Below the pieces are notes generated by a model. The model was not told the origin of the DNA. It searched no databases and saw only the letters and a list, made by a program, of their open reading frames with translations. A program made the translations under genes and the position numbers. DNA of 64,000 nt from Candidatus Proximibacter danicus. Lineage in GTDB: Bacteria > Pseudomonadota > Gammaproteobacteria > Burkholderiales > Rhodocyclaceae. The stretch lies in contig JADJUC010000030.1 of NCBI GenBank assembly GCA_016710885.1, forward strand, positions 1-64,000, written 5' to 3'. Positions 28,410 to 37,585 of the stretch are shown piece after piece; position 1 is the first letter of the stretch; each line of letters opens with the position of its first letter.

Positions 28410-30164
28410 CTATTTTTCAAATACGTAGGTGCCTGGAGCCGGCGCCAGTGCCGGGTAGGATTTGGCTGCAGGCGAGAGCGGCGCTACCATCGGACCGCAT
28501 TGCGGCCGCAACCAAGCCACCCAGTCGTCCCACCACGATCCAGGCTTTTTATCGGCCCTGTCGAACCAGTGCTCGAAATGCTCGTTGCGCTCAGGTTCGC
28601 CGACCCAGAAATTGCGCTTTGGCGGATTGACCGGCGGATTGACGATGCCCAGGATGTGCCCGGAGGTAGAAAGAACAAAACGCACCGGTGCAGCCACGTT
28701 CACATACTTGCGAATACGGTAGCACTGCCGCCAGGGGGCGATGTGATCGTCCTCGGCAGTGACTGCATACAGCGGTTGCGTAATCCGGTCGAGGTCGATC
28801 GGCTCGCCGGCAATGGTCAGGGCATCGCGCTTCATCAGGTTGTTGTTGAGATACATCTCGCGCAGGTAGTAGGCATGCATGGCCTGCGGCATGCGCGTGG
28901 TATCCATGTTCCAGAACAACACATCGAACGGGGGAAGCGGCTCACCATAAAGGTAACTGCTGACGTAATAGTGCCAGATCAGACTGTTCGAACGCAGCAA
29001 GCGGAAGCTGGAAGCCATTTCGCTGCCATCGAGGTAGCCTTTCTTGGCCATCGACTCCTCAAGCGAACGAATGCTGCTTTCGTCGATGAAGACCTCGATA
29101 TCGCCCGGCTTGGAAAAATCGGTCAGGGTGGTAAATAGCGTCCAGCAGGCCACCGGCACCTTGTCGGCGCCATAGCGGCGGTTGGCCCAGGCCATGTAAG
29201 TGGACACCAGCGTCCCGCCGATGCAATAGGCGGCAAGCGCAACCTGCGGCACCTTGTGCAATTTGCAGACGAACTGGACGACCGCATCGACGCCATCGCG
29301 CAGGTAATCGTCGAAACCGACATTTGCCATGTCGGCCGTAGGATTCTTCCAGCTGGTAATGAAGACCGAAAAGCCTTGTTCGGTCAGCCAGCGGACCATG
29401 CTCTTTTTTGGCGTCAGATCGAGGATGTAGTACTTGTTGATCCACGGCGTGATGATCACGATCGGCGTCTTGTGAACTTTTTCCGTGGTCGGCGCGTAGT
29501 GAATCAGTTCCAGCATCCGGTTGCGGAAAACGACGGCTCCCGGTGTCGTTGCCAGATCGGCCCCCACCTTGAAGGCATCCTCCTCGACCATGCGCACGTT
29601 CTTCGCCTGCGCATCGCGCATCAGGTATTGCAGCCCCTGCCTGGCGCTTTCGCCCTTGCTTTCGACGAATTTGCGCATCGCCACCGGATTGGTCCAGAAG
29701 AAATTGGTCGGCGCCATGGCGTTCAGCCACTTGCGGAACCAGAAGGCGGCGCGCCGGCGCTCCTTCTCGGATAGTCCCGGCGTTTCGTAGCACATGTCTT
29801 CGAGTCGATGGGTAAAGGCCAAGTAGGTTTCCTTGACGATGTCCCAGGTTGCAGAATCGTTCCACACGGGATCGGCAAAGCGCGAGTCGTCGGCATGCGG
29901 CGTCACGACATCCTCACTCTCGAAGCCCATGGCTCGCCGCATTACATGCGTCTGCAGCGCAAGAACATCGCTGGACAGCGCTGTCATGGCTCGCGACAGT
30001 TCCAGCGGATGGGTCATCCAGGCGGCCTGGGCGTTCAGGATCGAGGTGGTGACCCCGAATGGATCCAGCTGTTTCCCAACCGCGCCCGCCAGGTTTTCGA
30101 GCGGGCTGGCACCTGCCAGATCAAGGCCGCGATGCGTGCGTGCCGAAGAATTGCCATTACCCAT
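28410..30164 (-). CDS. phaC: class I poly(3-hydroxyalkanoate) synthase PhaC
   Basis: PhaC polymerises hydroxyacyl-CoA into PHA granules. The 584-residue length is that of class I enzymes. The N-terminal PhaC_N region (WFRKWLNAMAPTNFFWTNP) is followed by the alpha/beta hydrolase core with the lipase-like box AAYCIGGTLVSTYMAW (nucleophile Cys), the Asp of TAEDDHIAPW and the His of LSTSGHILGIVNPP, plus FWVGEPERNEHFEHW near the end. The start ATG 30164 follows AAGGAG. It is a single gene: phaA, phaB and phasins are not adjacent. A beta-CASP nuclease-like gene lies upstream on the same strand. Confidence 0.95.
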   Translation of the reverse strand: MGNGNSSARTHRGLDLAGASPLENLAGAVGKQLDPFGVTTSILNAQAAWMTHPLELSRAMTALSSDVLALQTHVMRRAMGFESEDVVTPHADDSRFADPVWNDSATWDIVKETYLAFTHRLEDMCYETPGLSEKERRRAAFWFRKWLNAMAPTNFFWTNPVAMRKFVESKGESARQGLQYLMRDAQAKNVRMVEEDAFKVGADLATTPGAVVFRNRMLELIHYAPTTEKVHKTPIVIITPWINKYYILDLTPKKSMVRWLTEQGFSVFITSWKNPTADMANVGFDDYLRDGVDAVVQFVCKLHKVPQVALAAYCIGGTLVSTYMAWANRRYGADKVPVACWTLFTTLTDFSKPGDIEVFIDESSIRSLEESMAKKGYLDGSEMASSFRLLRSNSLIWHYYVSSYLYGEPLPPFDVLFWNMDTTRMPQAMHAYYLREMYLNNNLMKRDALTIAGEPIDLDRITQPLYAVTAEDDHIAPWRQCYRIRKYVNVAAPVRFVLSTSGHILGIVNPPVNPPKRNFWVGEPERNEHFEHWFDRADKKPGSWWDDWVAWLRPQCGPMVAPLSPAAKSYPALAPAPGTYVFEK

Positions 30165-30196
30165 ACAAACTCCTTACCAGTATCCGACGCACTTCA

Positions 30197-31594
30197 TCAT
30201 AGGGGCATTTCATCGCGGAGGGCAGGAACTTCTACATTGCGCCACCCCAACTGTTCCCGAACTGCTGCAGCAAGGGTCTCCGCTGCGAATGGCTCGCCGT
30301 GAACAACGAATGTTCGCTCCGGTGGCCGCCGAAAATTTCGCAGCCAGCCGAGCAAGGCTGCCTGGTCGGCATGCGCCGACAATCCGCCAATGGTATGTAT
30401 CGATGCCCTGACCGAGACCTGCTGGCCGAAAATCCGGACTGAACGGGCGCCATCGACCAGGCGTCGCCCAAGCGTCCCGGCGGCCTGGAACCCGGTGATC
30501 AGCACCGCGCATTCCGGACGCGGCAGATTGTGCTGCAAGTGATACTTGATTCTCCCTGCCTCGCACATACCGCTGGCAGAAATGATCACGGCCCCCTGCC
30601 GGATATCGTTGAGCGCCATCGACTCCTCGACATCGGCGATAAACCGGACATCCAGCTGCCGCGGGTTCTGGCGAAGCCATTCGATCAGCGATCGCGTCTC
30701 CGCATCCAGCAGCGACTCATGGTTAAGCGTGATGCGTGTGGCGGCACTGGCCATCGGAGAATCCACGTACAGCCGCATCGGCGCCAGGCGACCGGCACGC
30801 ACCAGGCCTGCCAGAACATAGATCAACTCTTGTGTTCTACCGACAGCGAAGGCAGGAATGATGACATTGCCGCGCCCCTCGGTCAGCGTCCTGCGCAAGG
30901 CAGAAAGCAACTCGCTTTCGGTCTCCTGTAGCGAGCGATGCAGGCGATTGCCGTAGGTCGATTCGACAACCAGCACATCGGCCTCGGCAATCGGCGTCGG
31001 ATCATTCATCACCGGCCGGCCCGGCTGGCCGAGATCGCCCGAGAAAACAATCTTTCGTCCACCCACAGAGACTTCGATGATGGCCGAGCCGAGGATGTGG
31101 CCGGCATCGTGAAAGCAGACGCGCACATCGGGGTGCGGAACGAATATTTCGCCGTAGGTCACCGGACGCAAACGCTTGAGCGCCTCCATCGCCTGGGTAA
31201 CGGTATATAAGGGCGACTGCGCGCCACGCGCAGAGGCAGCTCGCCGGTGGCGATTACGCAGCTGCCACTCCGCTTCCTTTTCCTGAATATGGGCACTATC
31301 GAGCAGCATGACCTGGAGCAGATCGATGGTCGCGGCCGTCGTATGGATCGCCCCCTTGAAGCCCAGCATTACCAGCCGCGGAAGCAATCCGGAATGATCG
31401 ATATGGGCATGCGTCAGCAGAACGAAATCAAGGCTGCGAACATCAAAAGGCAAAGCCCGCAAATTCTTCATGCCGGCATCCCTGCCACCCTGGAACATGC
31501 CGCAATCGACGAGGAAGCGGATGCCGTTTCCGCTGACCAGATAACAGGAACCCGTGACTTCCCCGGCGGCCCCGTGGAACTGAATATTCATCAT
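30197..31594 (-). CDS. beta-CASP metallo-beta-lactamase RNA-processing-type protein
   Basis: This is a 465-residue metal-dependent nuclease-like protein of the MBL plus beta-CASP plus RMMBL (COG1236) type. Zinc motifs are intact: LLTHAHIDHSGLLPRL, DAGHILGSAIIEV and IVFSGDLGQPGRPV. Beta-CASP features VVESTYGNRLH, IIPAFAVGRTQELIYVL, YVDSPMASAATRI and ISASGMCEAGRI follow, then TIGGLSAHADQAALLGW and FVVHGEP of the C-terminal domain. Relatives process RNA ends; bacterial members beside usp genes are poorly studied. It starts at ATG 31594 or 31591, divergent from usp, with an Fnr-type box between them at 31639-31652. Confidence 0.88.
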   Translation of the reverse strand: MMNIQFHGAAGEVTGSCYLVSGNGIRFLVDCGMFQGGRDAGMKNLRALPFDVRSLDFVLLTHAHIDHSGLLPRLVMLGFKGAIHTTAATIDLLQVMLLDSAHIQEKEAEWQLRNRHRRAASARGAQSPLYTVTQAMEALKRLRPVTYGEIFVPHPDVRVCFHDAGHILGSAIIEVSVGGRKIVFSGDLGQPGRPVMNDPTPIAEADVLVVESTYGNRLHRSLQETESELLSALRRTLTEGRGNVIIPAFAVGRTQELIYVLAGLVRAGRLAPMRLYVDSPMASAATRITLNHESLLDAETRSLIEWLRQNPRQLDVRFIADVEESMALNDIRQGAVIISASGMCEAGRIKYHLQHNLPRPECAVLITGFQAAGTLGRRLVDGARSVRIFGQQVSVRASIHTIGGLSAHADQAALLGWLRNFRRPPERTFVVHGEPFAAETLAAAVREQLGWRNVEVPALRDEMPL

Positions 31595-31638
31595 GGTTTA
31601 ATTGTCGCCCAATTGACGCCCACAGCGCGTCCGGCTGT

Positions 31639-31652
31639 TTGATTTCAGTCAA
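31639..31652. promoter_or_regulatory. Fnr box between the beta-CASP gene and usp
   Basis: TTGAT-TTCA-GTCAA is a near-perfect Fnr palindrome. On the plus strand a -10-like TATAGT lies at 31675-31680, which predicts a start near 31687 and puts the box centre (31645.5) at -41.5, the class II activator position for usp. The box is 51 bases before the beta-CASP start, so control of both genes is possible. Confidence 0.8.
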
Positions 31653-31722
31653 ATCCGGGCTACGATGCAACGCCTATAGTGAATTACACATCCATATCCA
31701 GCAACACAGGGGAGAACCCATA

Positions 31723-32166
31723 ATGTTCAAGCATATTCTGGTACCGACCGACGGTTCCGATCTTTCGCGCGAAACGGCAAAGCGCGCAGTTTCCTTCGCC
31801 AAGGAAGCCGGCGCCCGCATTACCGCCTTTTACGCCAAGCCCGAATACCCGGTGACCTACTACGGCGAGGGGGCATTGATCGACCCGACCACCCCCGAAA
31901 AATTTGCCGAGCTGGCAGAACAGCAGGCGCAGCAGGTACTCGGCGATGTTGAAAAACTCTGTGCGGATACCGGCGTCGCCTGCAGCAAGCTGGCCCTGAC
32001 CAGCGACATTCCCTACGAAGCCATCATTGAAGCTGCCGACAAATCCGGCTGCGACCTGATTTTCATGGCCTCGCACGGGCGCAAGGGGTTCAGCGGACTA
32101 TTGCTGGGTAGCGAAACGAACAAGGTCCTGACCCACTCGAAGATTCCGGTACTCGTCTACCGCTGA
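31723..32166 (+). CDS. universal stress protein, UspA family
   Basis: This is a 147-residue single-domain Usp: MFKHILVPTDGSDLSRETAK at the start and the ATP-binding signature FMASHGRKGFSGLLLGSETN, with VLTHSKIPVLVYR at the end. ATG 31723 follows a GGGGAG site (31709-31714). The upstream Fnr box and well-placed -10 hexamer suggest induction at low oxygen. A hairpin follows the stop. Related Usps in Fnr regulons support survival in anoxia; a specific activity is not inferred. Confidence 0.9.
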   Translation: MFKHILVPTDGSDLSRETAKRAVSFAKEAGARITAFYAKPEYPVTYYGEGALIDPTTPEKFAELAEQQAQQVLGDVEKLCADTGVACSKLALTSDIPYEAIIEAADKSGCDLIFMASHGRKGFSGLLLGSETNKVLTHSKIPVLVYR

Positions 32167-32172
32167 ATCTTC

Positions 32173-32205
32173 AGAATCCCTGCCGCATCGGGTGTCAGGG
32201 ATTCT
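32173..32205. terminator. hairpin between converging usp and hoxW
   Basis: AGAATCCCTG (32173-32182) and CAGGGATTCT (32196-32205) form a perfect 10-base-pair stem with a 13-base loop, immediately after the usp stop and before the convergent hoxW end. There is no clear T-run, so termination efficiency is uncertain. Confidence 0.55.
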
Positions 32206-32245
32206 CATCTACGCCGGGTTCGGCGGGCGATTTCAGGCAACGAAT

Positions 32246-32734
32246 TCAATTGCCGCCCGGCTGCACGAGCAAGTCACGGCAGTATTGCTGCAGCGCGAGC
32301 CAGGCGAGTTCCAGGCGTTCGGATGCCGCCACGCTCAAGCCCTCGCCCAGTTCGTAAGACTCGCCGCGAACGCACAGGATGCTGGCCGGCGGTGGCGCTC
32401 CGCCAACAATACGTCGATACACCGCGAGCACTGCACCAGGCGTAATGGCATGGGTGCTGTGACCGGGCGTATCGTCAGGAAAACCTGTCGTCAGAGTGTA
32501 AGGCGCCGGCGTATCCTGCCCGGCGTCGATGAATAGCGCAGCCTGCCGGCCGGTGAGATCCAGCGCATGCTCGATCTGCAACTGAAAATCCTCGATCAGA
32601 TCGAAACTTTCCGAAATTCGTTCGGCCTCCAGCCAGCCGGCCAGTCGTTCCAGCAGTAACGGACCCAAGGCATCGTCGCCCCGGCTGGGGTTGCCGCAGG
32701 CGAGGATGACGAATGGCGCAATGGCAGTGCTCAA
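32246..32734 (-). CDS. hoxW: NiFe-hydrogenase maturation protease HoxW
   Basis: This is a 162-residue endopeptidase of the HycI/HoxW family that trims the C-terminus of the large hydrogenase subunit after nickel insertion. It has the N-terminal ILACGNPSRGDDALGPLLLE with the nickel-sensing Asp, ALFIDAGQD and THAITPGAVLAVY. It is the last gene of the hox operon, seven bases after hoxH. The HoxH tail after the final His (ALGKMPLTVELRDSEG...) is the expected cleaved extension. Confidence 0.88.
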   Translation of the reverse strand: MSTAIAPFVILACGNPSRGDDALGPLLLERLAGWLEAERISESFDLIEDFQLQIEHALDLTGRQAALFIDAGQDTPAPYTLTTGFPDDTPGHSTHAITPGAVLAVYRRIVGGAPPPASILCVRGESYELGEGLSVAASERLELAWLALQQYCRDLLVQPGGN

Positions 32735-32741
32735 ATCCGGC

Positions 32742-34205
32742 TCAATCGCGGCTCAGCTGATGCACCAGATTGCCTTCACTGTCGCGCAACTCGACCGTCA
32801 GCGGCATCTTGCCCAGCGCATGCGTCGCGCAGGAAAGGCACGGGTCGTAAGCGCGGATGGCCACCTCGATGTGATTGAGCAGCCCTTCCGTAACCTCGCG
32901 GCCATAGAGGTAGCGCCGCGCCACGTGACGAATGGCCTCGTTCATTGCCTGGTTGTTGTGTGTCGTCGACACGATCAGGTTGCACATGGTCACCAGATCG
33001 TTCTCATCGACGGCGTAGTGATGGATCAGCGTGCCGCGCGGCGCCTCGATCATGCCGACGCCTTCTGAAGCCCGCTCACCCGTTGCCATCAGGTCGTGAC
33101 CGAGAATATCCGGATCATGCAGCAGGTCCTTGATCATCTCGGCGGCGTGCAGCATCTCGATCATGCGCGTCCAGTGATAGGCCAGCGCGGCATGCATCGG
33201 CGTGCCGCCGGCGTAGTCGATGAATTCGCGGCGTTCGGCATCGGCCAGCGGCGAGGGAATGCTGTCGCAGTTCTGCACCCGCGCCAGCGGGCCGACCTTG
33301 TACCAGCCATGCTCCTTGCCCAGCGCGGTGAAGAACGGGAACTTCATGTAGCTCCACGACTTCACTTCTTCCTGAATGTGTTTCGCATAATCGGCCTGCG
33401 GCACGCCGTCGAAGAAAATGGTGCCCTGATCATCGCGGGCGCGCAGCTTGCCGTCGTACAGATCCATCTCGCCGTTGTGCCCGATCAGCGACATGAAGTG
33501 CGAGCGGAAGATGCCGAAGCTGTTGTACATCGCCGGGTCGGTCTCGTGCAGTTCGCGCGCCATGTGCACCGCTTCGCGGCACCAGCCGACGATCTGGTAG
33601 ACGTCCTTGAGCAGATAATCCCGCTCTTCAATACTGAGCGATTTGTTGACCCCGCCGGGAATGGCACCGGTACCGTGAATCCGCTTGCCGGCCGTGATGC
33701 GGATCGCTTCCTGGCCGAACTTGCGGATCAGCACACCGCGACGCGCCGTCTCCGGGTATTTCTCGGCGACGCCGACGATGTTGCGCTTGCCGACATCGCT
33801 GTCGAAGCCGAAGAGCAGATCCGGCGAGCACAGGTGGAAGAAGTGCAGCGCATGCGACTGCATGATCTGGCCGTAATGCATCAGCCGGCGCACCTTCTCG
33901 GCCGTCGGCGTCAGGTGCCTGGCACCGACAATGATGTCCATTGCCTTCGACGCCGCCAGATGGTGCGATACCGGGCAGATGCCGCACAGGCGCTGGACCA
34001 TCACTGGCACTTCCCAGTAGGGGCGGCCCTGAATGAATTTTTCGAAGCCGCGGAATTCGACGATATGCAGGCGCACCTGCTGCACCTTGTTGGCCTCGTC
34101 GATCAGCAGCGTGACCTTGCCGTGGCCCTCGACACGCGACACCGGGTCGATGGCGACGCGGCGCAGTTTCTCGGGGTTCTCGGCAGTTTCCAGGTGGTAG
34201 GTCAT
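32742..34205 (-). CDS. hoxH: NAD-reducing hydrogenase large subunit HoxH
   Basis: This is the 487-residue nickel-iron catalytic subunit of a group 3d bidirectional hydrogenase. The L1 site VQRLCGICPVSHHLAASKA and L2 site YDPCLSCATHALGK supply the four metal-binding cysteines. The N-terminus PVSRVEGHGKVTLLIDE is typical. ATG 34205 is eight bases after the hoxY stop; the open frame extends far upstream only as a shadow of hoxY. Residues after the last conserved His form a cleavable tail for HoxW. Confidence 0.95.
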   Translation of the reverse strand: MTYHLETAENPEKLRRVAIDPVSRVEGHGKVTLLIDEANKVQQVRLHIVEFRGFEKFIQGRPYWEVPVMVQRLCGICPVSHHLAASKAMDIIVGARHLTPTAEKVRRLMHYGQIMQSHALHFFHLCSPDLLFGFDSDVGKRNIVGVAEKYPETARRGVLIRKFGQEAIRITAGKRIHGTGAIPGGVNKSLSIEERDYLLKDVYQIVGWCREAVHMARELHETDPAMYNSFGIFRSHFMSLIGHNGEMDLYDGKLRARDDQGTIFFDGVPQADYAKHIQEEVKSWSYMKFPFFTALGKEHGWYKVGPLARVQNCDSIPSPLADAERREFIDYAGGTPMHAALAYHWTRMIEMLHAAEMIKDLLHDPDILGHDLMATGERASEGVGMIEAPRGTLIHHYAVDENDLVTMCNLIVSTTHNNQAMNEAIRHVARRYLYGREVTEGLLNHIEVAIRAYDPCLSCATHALGKMPLTVELRDSEGNLVHQLSRD

Positions 34206-34213
34206 ATTCGTTC

Positions 34214-34762
34214 TCAGTCGTAGTGCAAGGTGCCGAAGCCCAGCTCGGGATCGCGGCCAGCAACAATGTCGGTCAGCGCCTTCCAGATGGCTTCGCCCGA
34301 GGGCGGGCAGCCGGGAATGAACCAGTCGATCTTCACCACTTCGTGCAGCGGATGCACCTTGTTCAGCGGCAGCGGCAGTTCGGGATCGTTCGGGATCAGG
34401 CCATGCGCCAGCCCCGGGCTGGTGTGATAGACCTCTTCGAGGATTTCCGTGAGCTTGAGATGGTTGCGCTGCGCCGGCAGACCGCCATTGACCGCACAGG
34501 CGCCGAGTGCCACCAGCTTGGTGCAGCGGGCACGGAACTCGCGCAGGATGTGCACGTTTTCGGCGTTGCACAGGCCGCCTTCGATGATGCCCAGATCGCA
34601 ATCGCCAACTACCTTGATGTCGGTCAGCGGCGAACGATCGAATTCGATCAGCTCGACCAGTTCGAACAGGTGCTCGTCGATGTCGAGGAAGGACATGTGG
34701 CAGCCGAAACAGCCGGCCAGCGAGGTGGTCGCCACGCGCAATTTCCGTTTGGTTTCCATCAT
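34214..34762 (-). CDS. hoxY: NAD-reducing hydrogenase small subunit HoxY
   Basis: This is a 182-residue hydrogenase small subunit carrying one [4Fe-4S] cluster next to the active site. It shows TTSLAGCFGCHMSFLDIDE (CxGCxxS), GIIEGGLCNAENVHILREF, ALGACAVNGGLPAQRN and DWFIPGCPPSGEAIWKAL, which provide the cluster cysteines. The short length without distal clusters fits group 3d enzymes. The start (ATG 34762 or 34759) overlaps the hoxU stop. Confidence 0.94.
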   Translation of the reverse strand: MMETKRKLRVATTSLAGCFGCHMSFLDIDEHLFELVELIEFDRSPLTDIKVVGDCDLGIIEGGLCNAENVHILREFRARCTKLVALGACAVNGGLPAQRNHLKLTEILEEVYHTSPGLAHGLIPNDPELPLPLNKVHPLHEVVKIDWFIPGCPPSGEAIWKALTDIVAGRDPELGFGTLHYD

Positions 34763-35481
34763 GCCTCCTCTTTCGCCGGCAGCGGCGAATAGTCGGGACA
34801 TTCGGAGATCGGCGCCTTGTCGTAAGTACGCTCGCCGATAGGCACCGCGAAACCATGGCGCTTCCTGAGGATCACGCCGACGGGGCAGACCTCCAGCGCC
34901 TTGTCGTCCATCGCTACATTGGTATCGGCCAGGCGGCCGGAGGCGGCATTGACTATCAGCTTGGTACCGATGCCCCGGCCGGACAGTGCAAAAACGAATT
35001 TTTTGTCGACATCGCGGCTGGCCCGCACACACAGCGAGCAAAGAATGCAGCGGTTGAAATCGAGCAGGATTTCCGGGTGCGAAGCATCGACCGGCCGGCT
35101 CGGGTAGAAGTGGTCGAAATGCGGCGTCATCATGCCAAGTTCGTAGGCCGTGGCCTGCAGCTTGCAGTTGCCGCTCTTCTCGCAGGACGGGCAGAAATGG
35201 TTGCCCTCGACAAAGAGCATCTGCAGCAGTGTGCGTCGCTCATCGTTGAGCGCTTCGGTATTGCTTTCCACCACCTGCCCGGCAGTCGCCTGAGTCGTAC
35301 AGGAGGCCATGTGGCGACCATTCACCGTCACCGTGCACAGCTTGCAGGAGCCATGCGGCTTGAACTCCGGGTGGTAGCACAGGTGCGGAATCCAGGCACC
35401 CTGCTCCTGCGCGGCCTGAATGATGGTCTGCCCGTCGCGGAAGGGGACTTCCTTTCCGTCCAGCGTGAATGTCGCGCTCAT
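34759..35481 (-). CDS. hoxU: NAD-reducing hydrogenase diaphorase subunit HoxU
   Basis: This is a 240-residue electron-transfer subunit homologous to the NuoG N-terminus. An N-terminal [2Fe-2S] ferredoxin domain (HLCYHPEFKPHGSCKLCTV, then MASCTTQA) precedes the His-Cys cluster motif (GNHFCPSCEKSGNCKLQATA) and NRCILCSLCVRASRDV of a [4Fe-4S] site. It starts four bases inside the hoxF stop (ATGA) and also overlaps hoxY, giving a tightly coupled hoxF-U-Y-H-W order. Confidence 0.94.
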   Translation of the reverse strand: MSATFTLDGKEVPFRDGQTIIQAAQEQGAWIPHLCYHPEFKPHGSCKLCTVTVNGRHMASCTTQATAGQVVESNTEALNDERRTLLQMLFVEGNHFCPSCEKSGNCKLQATAYELGMMTPHFDHFYPSRPVDASHPEILLDFNRCILCSLCVRASRDVDKKFVFALSGRGIGTKLIVNAASGRLADTNVAMDDKALEVCPVGVILRKRHGFAVPIGERTYDKAPISECPDYSPLPAKEEA

Positions 35482-37370
35482 GGCTGCGATTCCTCAAAAT
35501 GCACCGAAAGGTGGGCGCCTTCGTCATCGCGCCCAGTCATCAGGCGAGCGGGCGCCAGTGCCCGGTCGAGGTCGAAGGCCGGCTCGTAGTTCACGTTCGA
35601 CAAGCGCCGCTCGTAAGCTGGCCGGAAGCGGGCGATCGTGTCGAGTACCGGGTTGCAGGCGGAATGCCCCAGACCGCAGTGGCTCATCTGCTGCAGGATG
35701 TGGTTCATGTTCTCGATTTCGCCGAAGTCGTAGGGCGAGCCATGGCCGTTGGCCAGCTTGTCCATCAGGTTCTTCAAGAGGGAAGTGCCGACGCGGCACG
35801 GCGTGCAGAAGCCGCAGCTCTCGTGGGCAAAGAAATGGACGAAGTTGCGTGCCACCTCAAACATGTCGCGCGTCGAATCAAAGACCATGAAGGCGCCGGC
35901 GGAAGGCACATCCTCGAAGGCGATGTGCCGCCCGAACTCGGCCACATTGACGCAGGTACCGGACGGCCCGCCGACCTGTACGGCCTGAGTGCCACTGGCA
36001 CCACAGGCCTCGAGGACCTGGCCAACGCTGATCCCGAGCGGGAATTCGTAGATGCCGGGCTTGGCCACATCGCCGGAGATCGACAGCAGTTTGGTGCCGG
36101 ACGACTTCTCGGTGCCGATACCGGCAAACCACGCGCCGCCCTTGAGCGCGATCATCGCCGCGCAGGCAAAGGTCTCGACGTTGTCGACCACCGTCGGCTG
36201 GTCGAGGTAGCCATTGGTCACCGGGAACGGCGGCCGATTGCGCGGCGTGCCGCGCTTGCCTTCGAGCGATTCGATCAGCGCCGACTCCTCGCCGCAGACA
36301 TAGGCACCGGCGCCCAGATGGATCTCGATATCGAAATCGGCACCGGCAATGCCGAGGATGTTCCGCCCCAGCACCCCCGCCTCACGCCGGCGGGCCAGCA
36401 CCGCGTGCAACTGGTCGAGCAGATAGCGGTATTCGCCGCGCAGGTAGAGGAAGCCACGTGTCGCACCCACCGCATAGGCGGCAACCGTCATGCCTTCGAA
36501 CACCAGGTCGGCATACGAATTGAGCAGCACGCGGTCCTTGAAAGTGCCGGGTTCGCCTTCATCGGCATTGCACACAACAATGCGCTCCTTGCCGTCGGCC
36601 ACCGGCGCATTGCGGCAGGCATCCCATTTCAGCGCGGTCGAAAAGCCGGCGCCGCCACGGCCACGCAGGCCAGCACGGCGCACTTCCTCGATCACCGAGG
36701 CCGGGCCGATCAGCCCGCCAGGCAGGCCTTCGCGCCAGGAGCGCGTATTCGCTGCATCCAGCCCGTCATGGCTGGCGCGCTCGCGCGCGGCACGCAAGGC
36801 ATCGCCCGGCGCCAAGTCGCTGTCCAGCAGCACATCGCGCCGATGGATATTGTCTTCGACCACAAACAGTTCGGCTGGCCAGTCGGCCAGCGGTACCTCG
36901 CTGCGGATCAACTCGCACAGCTGATCGACGCGTGCCTCGGTGAGTTTCGGTACCACCCGATTGTTGACCAGCAATGCCGGCCCCTGATCGCCCATGCCGA
37001 TGCATGACGTGGTGTCGATGCTGACCAGGCCGTCTTCCGACACCTTGCCCTTCTCGACCCACAGGCATTTGCACATGCGCTCCATGAGCGCAACGCTGCC
37101 CTGCATGCGCTCAATGATGTTGTCGGAAAAGAGCACGCGATAGCGGCCGCGCGGCTGCGTGTAGAAGAAGCTGTAGAAGCTCGCCACTCCTTCGATCTTG
37201 GAGCGTGGCAGCTTCAGCGCTTTTTCAATGACATCGATCGCTTCCGGCGAAATCCAGTCAAGTTGCTCCTGCACCTCGCGCAAAATCTGCACCAGTGCGG
37301 TTGGATCATCTTGCCAGCGGGCCAGGATCGGCGGCAGGACAGCCGCCACCGCAGGGTCCTTGTCGTTCAT
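35478..37370 (-). CDS. hoxF: NAD-reducing hydrogenase diaphorase subunit HoxF
   Basis: This is a 630-residue flavoprotein in which a NuoE-like domain (residues about 15-170; LREVQEQLDWISPEAIDVIE, TTSCIGMGDQGPALLVNN) is fused to a NuoF-like domain. The second part carries the FMN/NAD motifs RGRGGAGFSTALKW, NADEGEPGTFKDR and GAGAYVCGEESALIESLEG, and the cluster site ESCGFCTPCRVGTSLLKN. It oxidises or reduces NAD(H) while HoxYH handles hydrogen. The start is ATG 37370; a longer frame to 37412 adds only 14 residues. An Fnr-type box lies about 80 bases upstream. No hyp maturation genes are in the window. Confidence 0.94.
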   Translation of the reverse strand: MNDKDPAVAAVLPPILARWQDDPTALVQILREVQEQLDWISPEAIDVIEKALKLPRSKIEGVASFYSFFYTQPRGRYRVLFSDNIIERMQGSVALMERMCKCLWVEKGKVSEDGLVSIDTTSCIGMGDQGPALLVNNRVVPKLTEARVDQLCELIRSEVPLADWPAELFVVEDNIHRRDVLLDSDLAPGDALRAARERASHDGLDAANTRSWREGLPGGLIGPASVIEEVRRAGLRGRGGAGFSTALKWDACRNAPVADGKERIVVCNADEGEPGTFKDRVLLNSYADLVFEGMTVAAYAVGATRGFLYLRGEYRYLLDQLHAVLARRREAGVLGRNILGIAGADFDIEIHLGAGAYVCGEESALIESLEGKRGTPRNRPPFPVTNGYLDQPTVVDNVETFACAAMIALKGGAWFAGIGTEKSSGTKLLSISGDVAKPGIYEFPLGISVGQVLEACGASGTQAVQVGGPSGTCVNVAEFGRHIAFEDVPSAGAFMVFDSTRDMFEVARNFVHFFAHESCGFCTPCRVGTSLLKNLMDKLANGHGSPYDFGEIENMNHILQQMSHCGLGHSACNPVLDTIARFRPAYERRLSNVNYEPAFDLDRALAPARLMTGRDDEGAHLSVHFEESQP

Positions 37371-37445
37371 GGGAACTCCAGAATGAATGCTTTCCGAATA
37401 TCTTCCGTGCATGAAGTCAGACTAGCGCGGCAATGCTTCCGCGCA

Positions 37446-37459
37446 CTGATACAGATCAA
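37446..37459. promoter_or_regulatory. Fnr-type box between hoxF and maoC-pta
   Basis: CTGAT-ACAG-ATCAA differs from TTGAT-N4-ATCAA at one base. The centre is 37452.5. A -10-like AACAAT lies at 37481-37486 on the plus strand and a weaker TAGTCT (plus-strand 37419-37424) on the minus strand, both near the distance expected for an activator at about -41. It may serve the hox operon and maoC-pta together. Confidence 0.6.
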
Positions 37460-37585
37460 GCAAAGCCTATGTGCATTCGCAACAATTTCTTCGAAGATTC
37501 ATCAATCTGTCACGAACCGACAAGTTGTGTTGTTTGCGGCATCGCAGCATCTTATACTGGTGAGATAACAGCAACGGAGTCCTGC

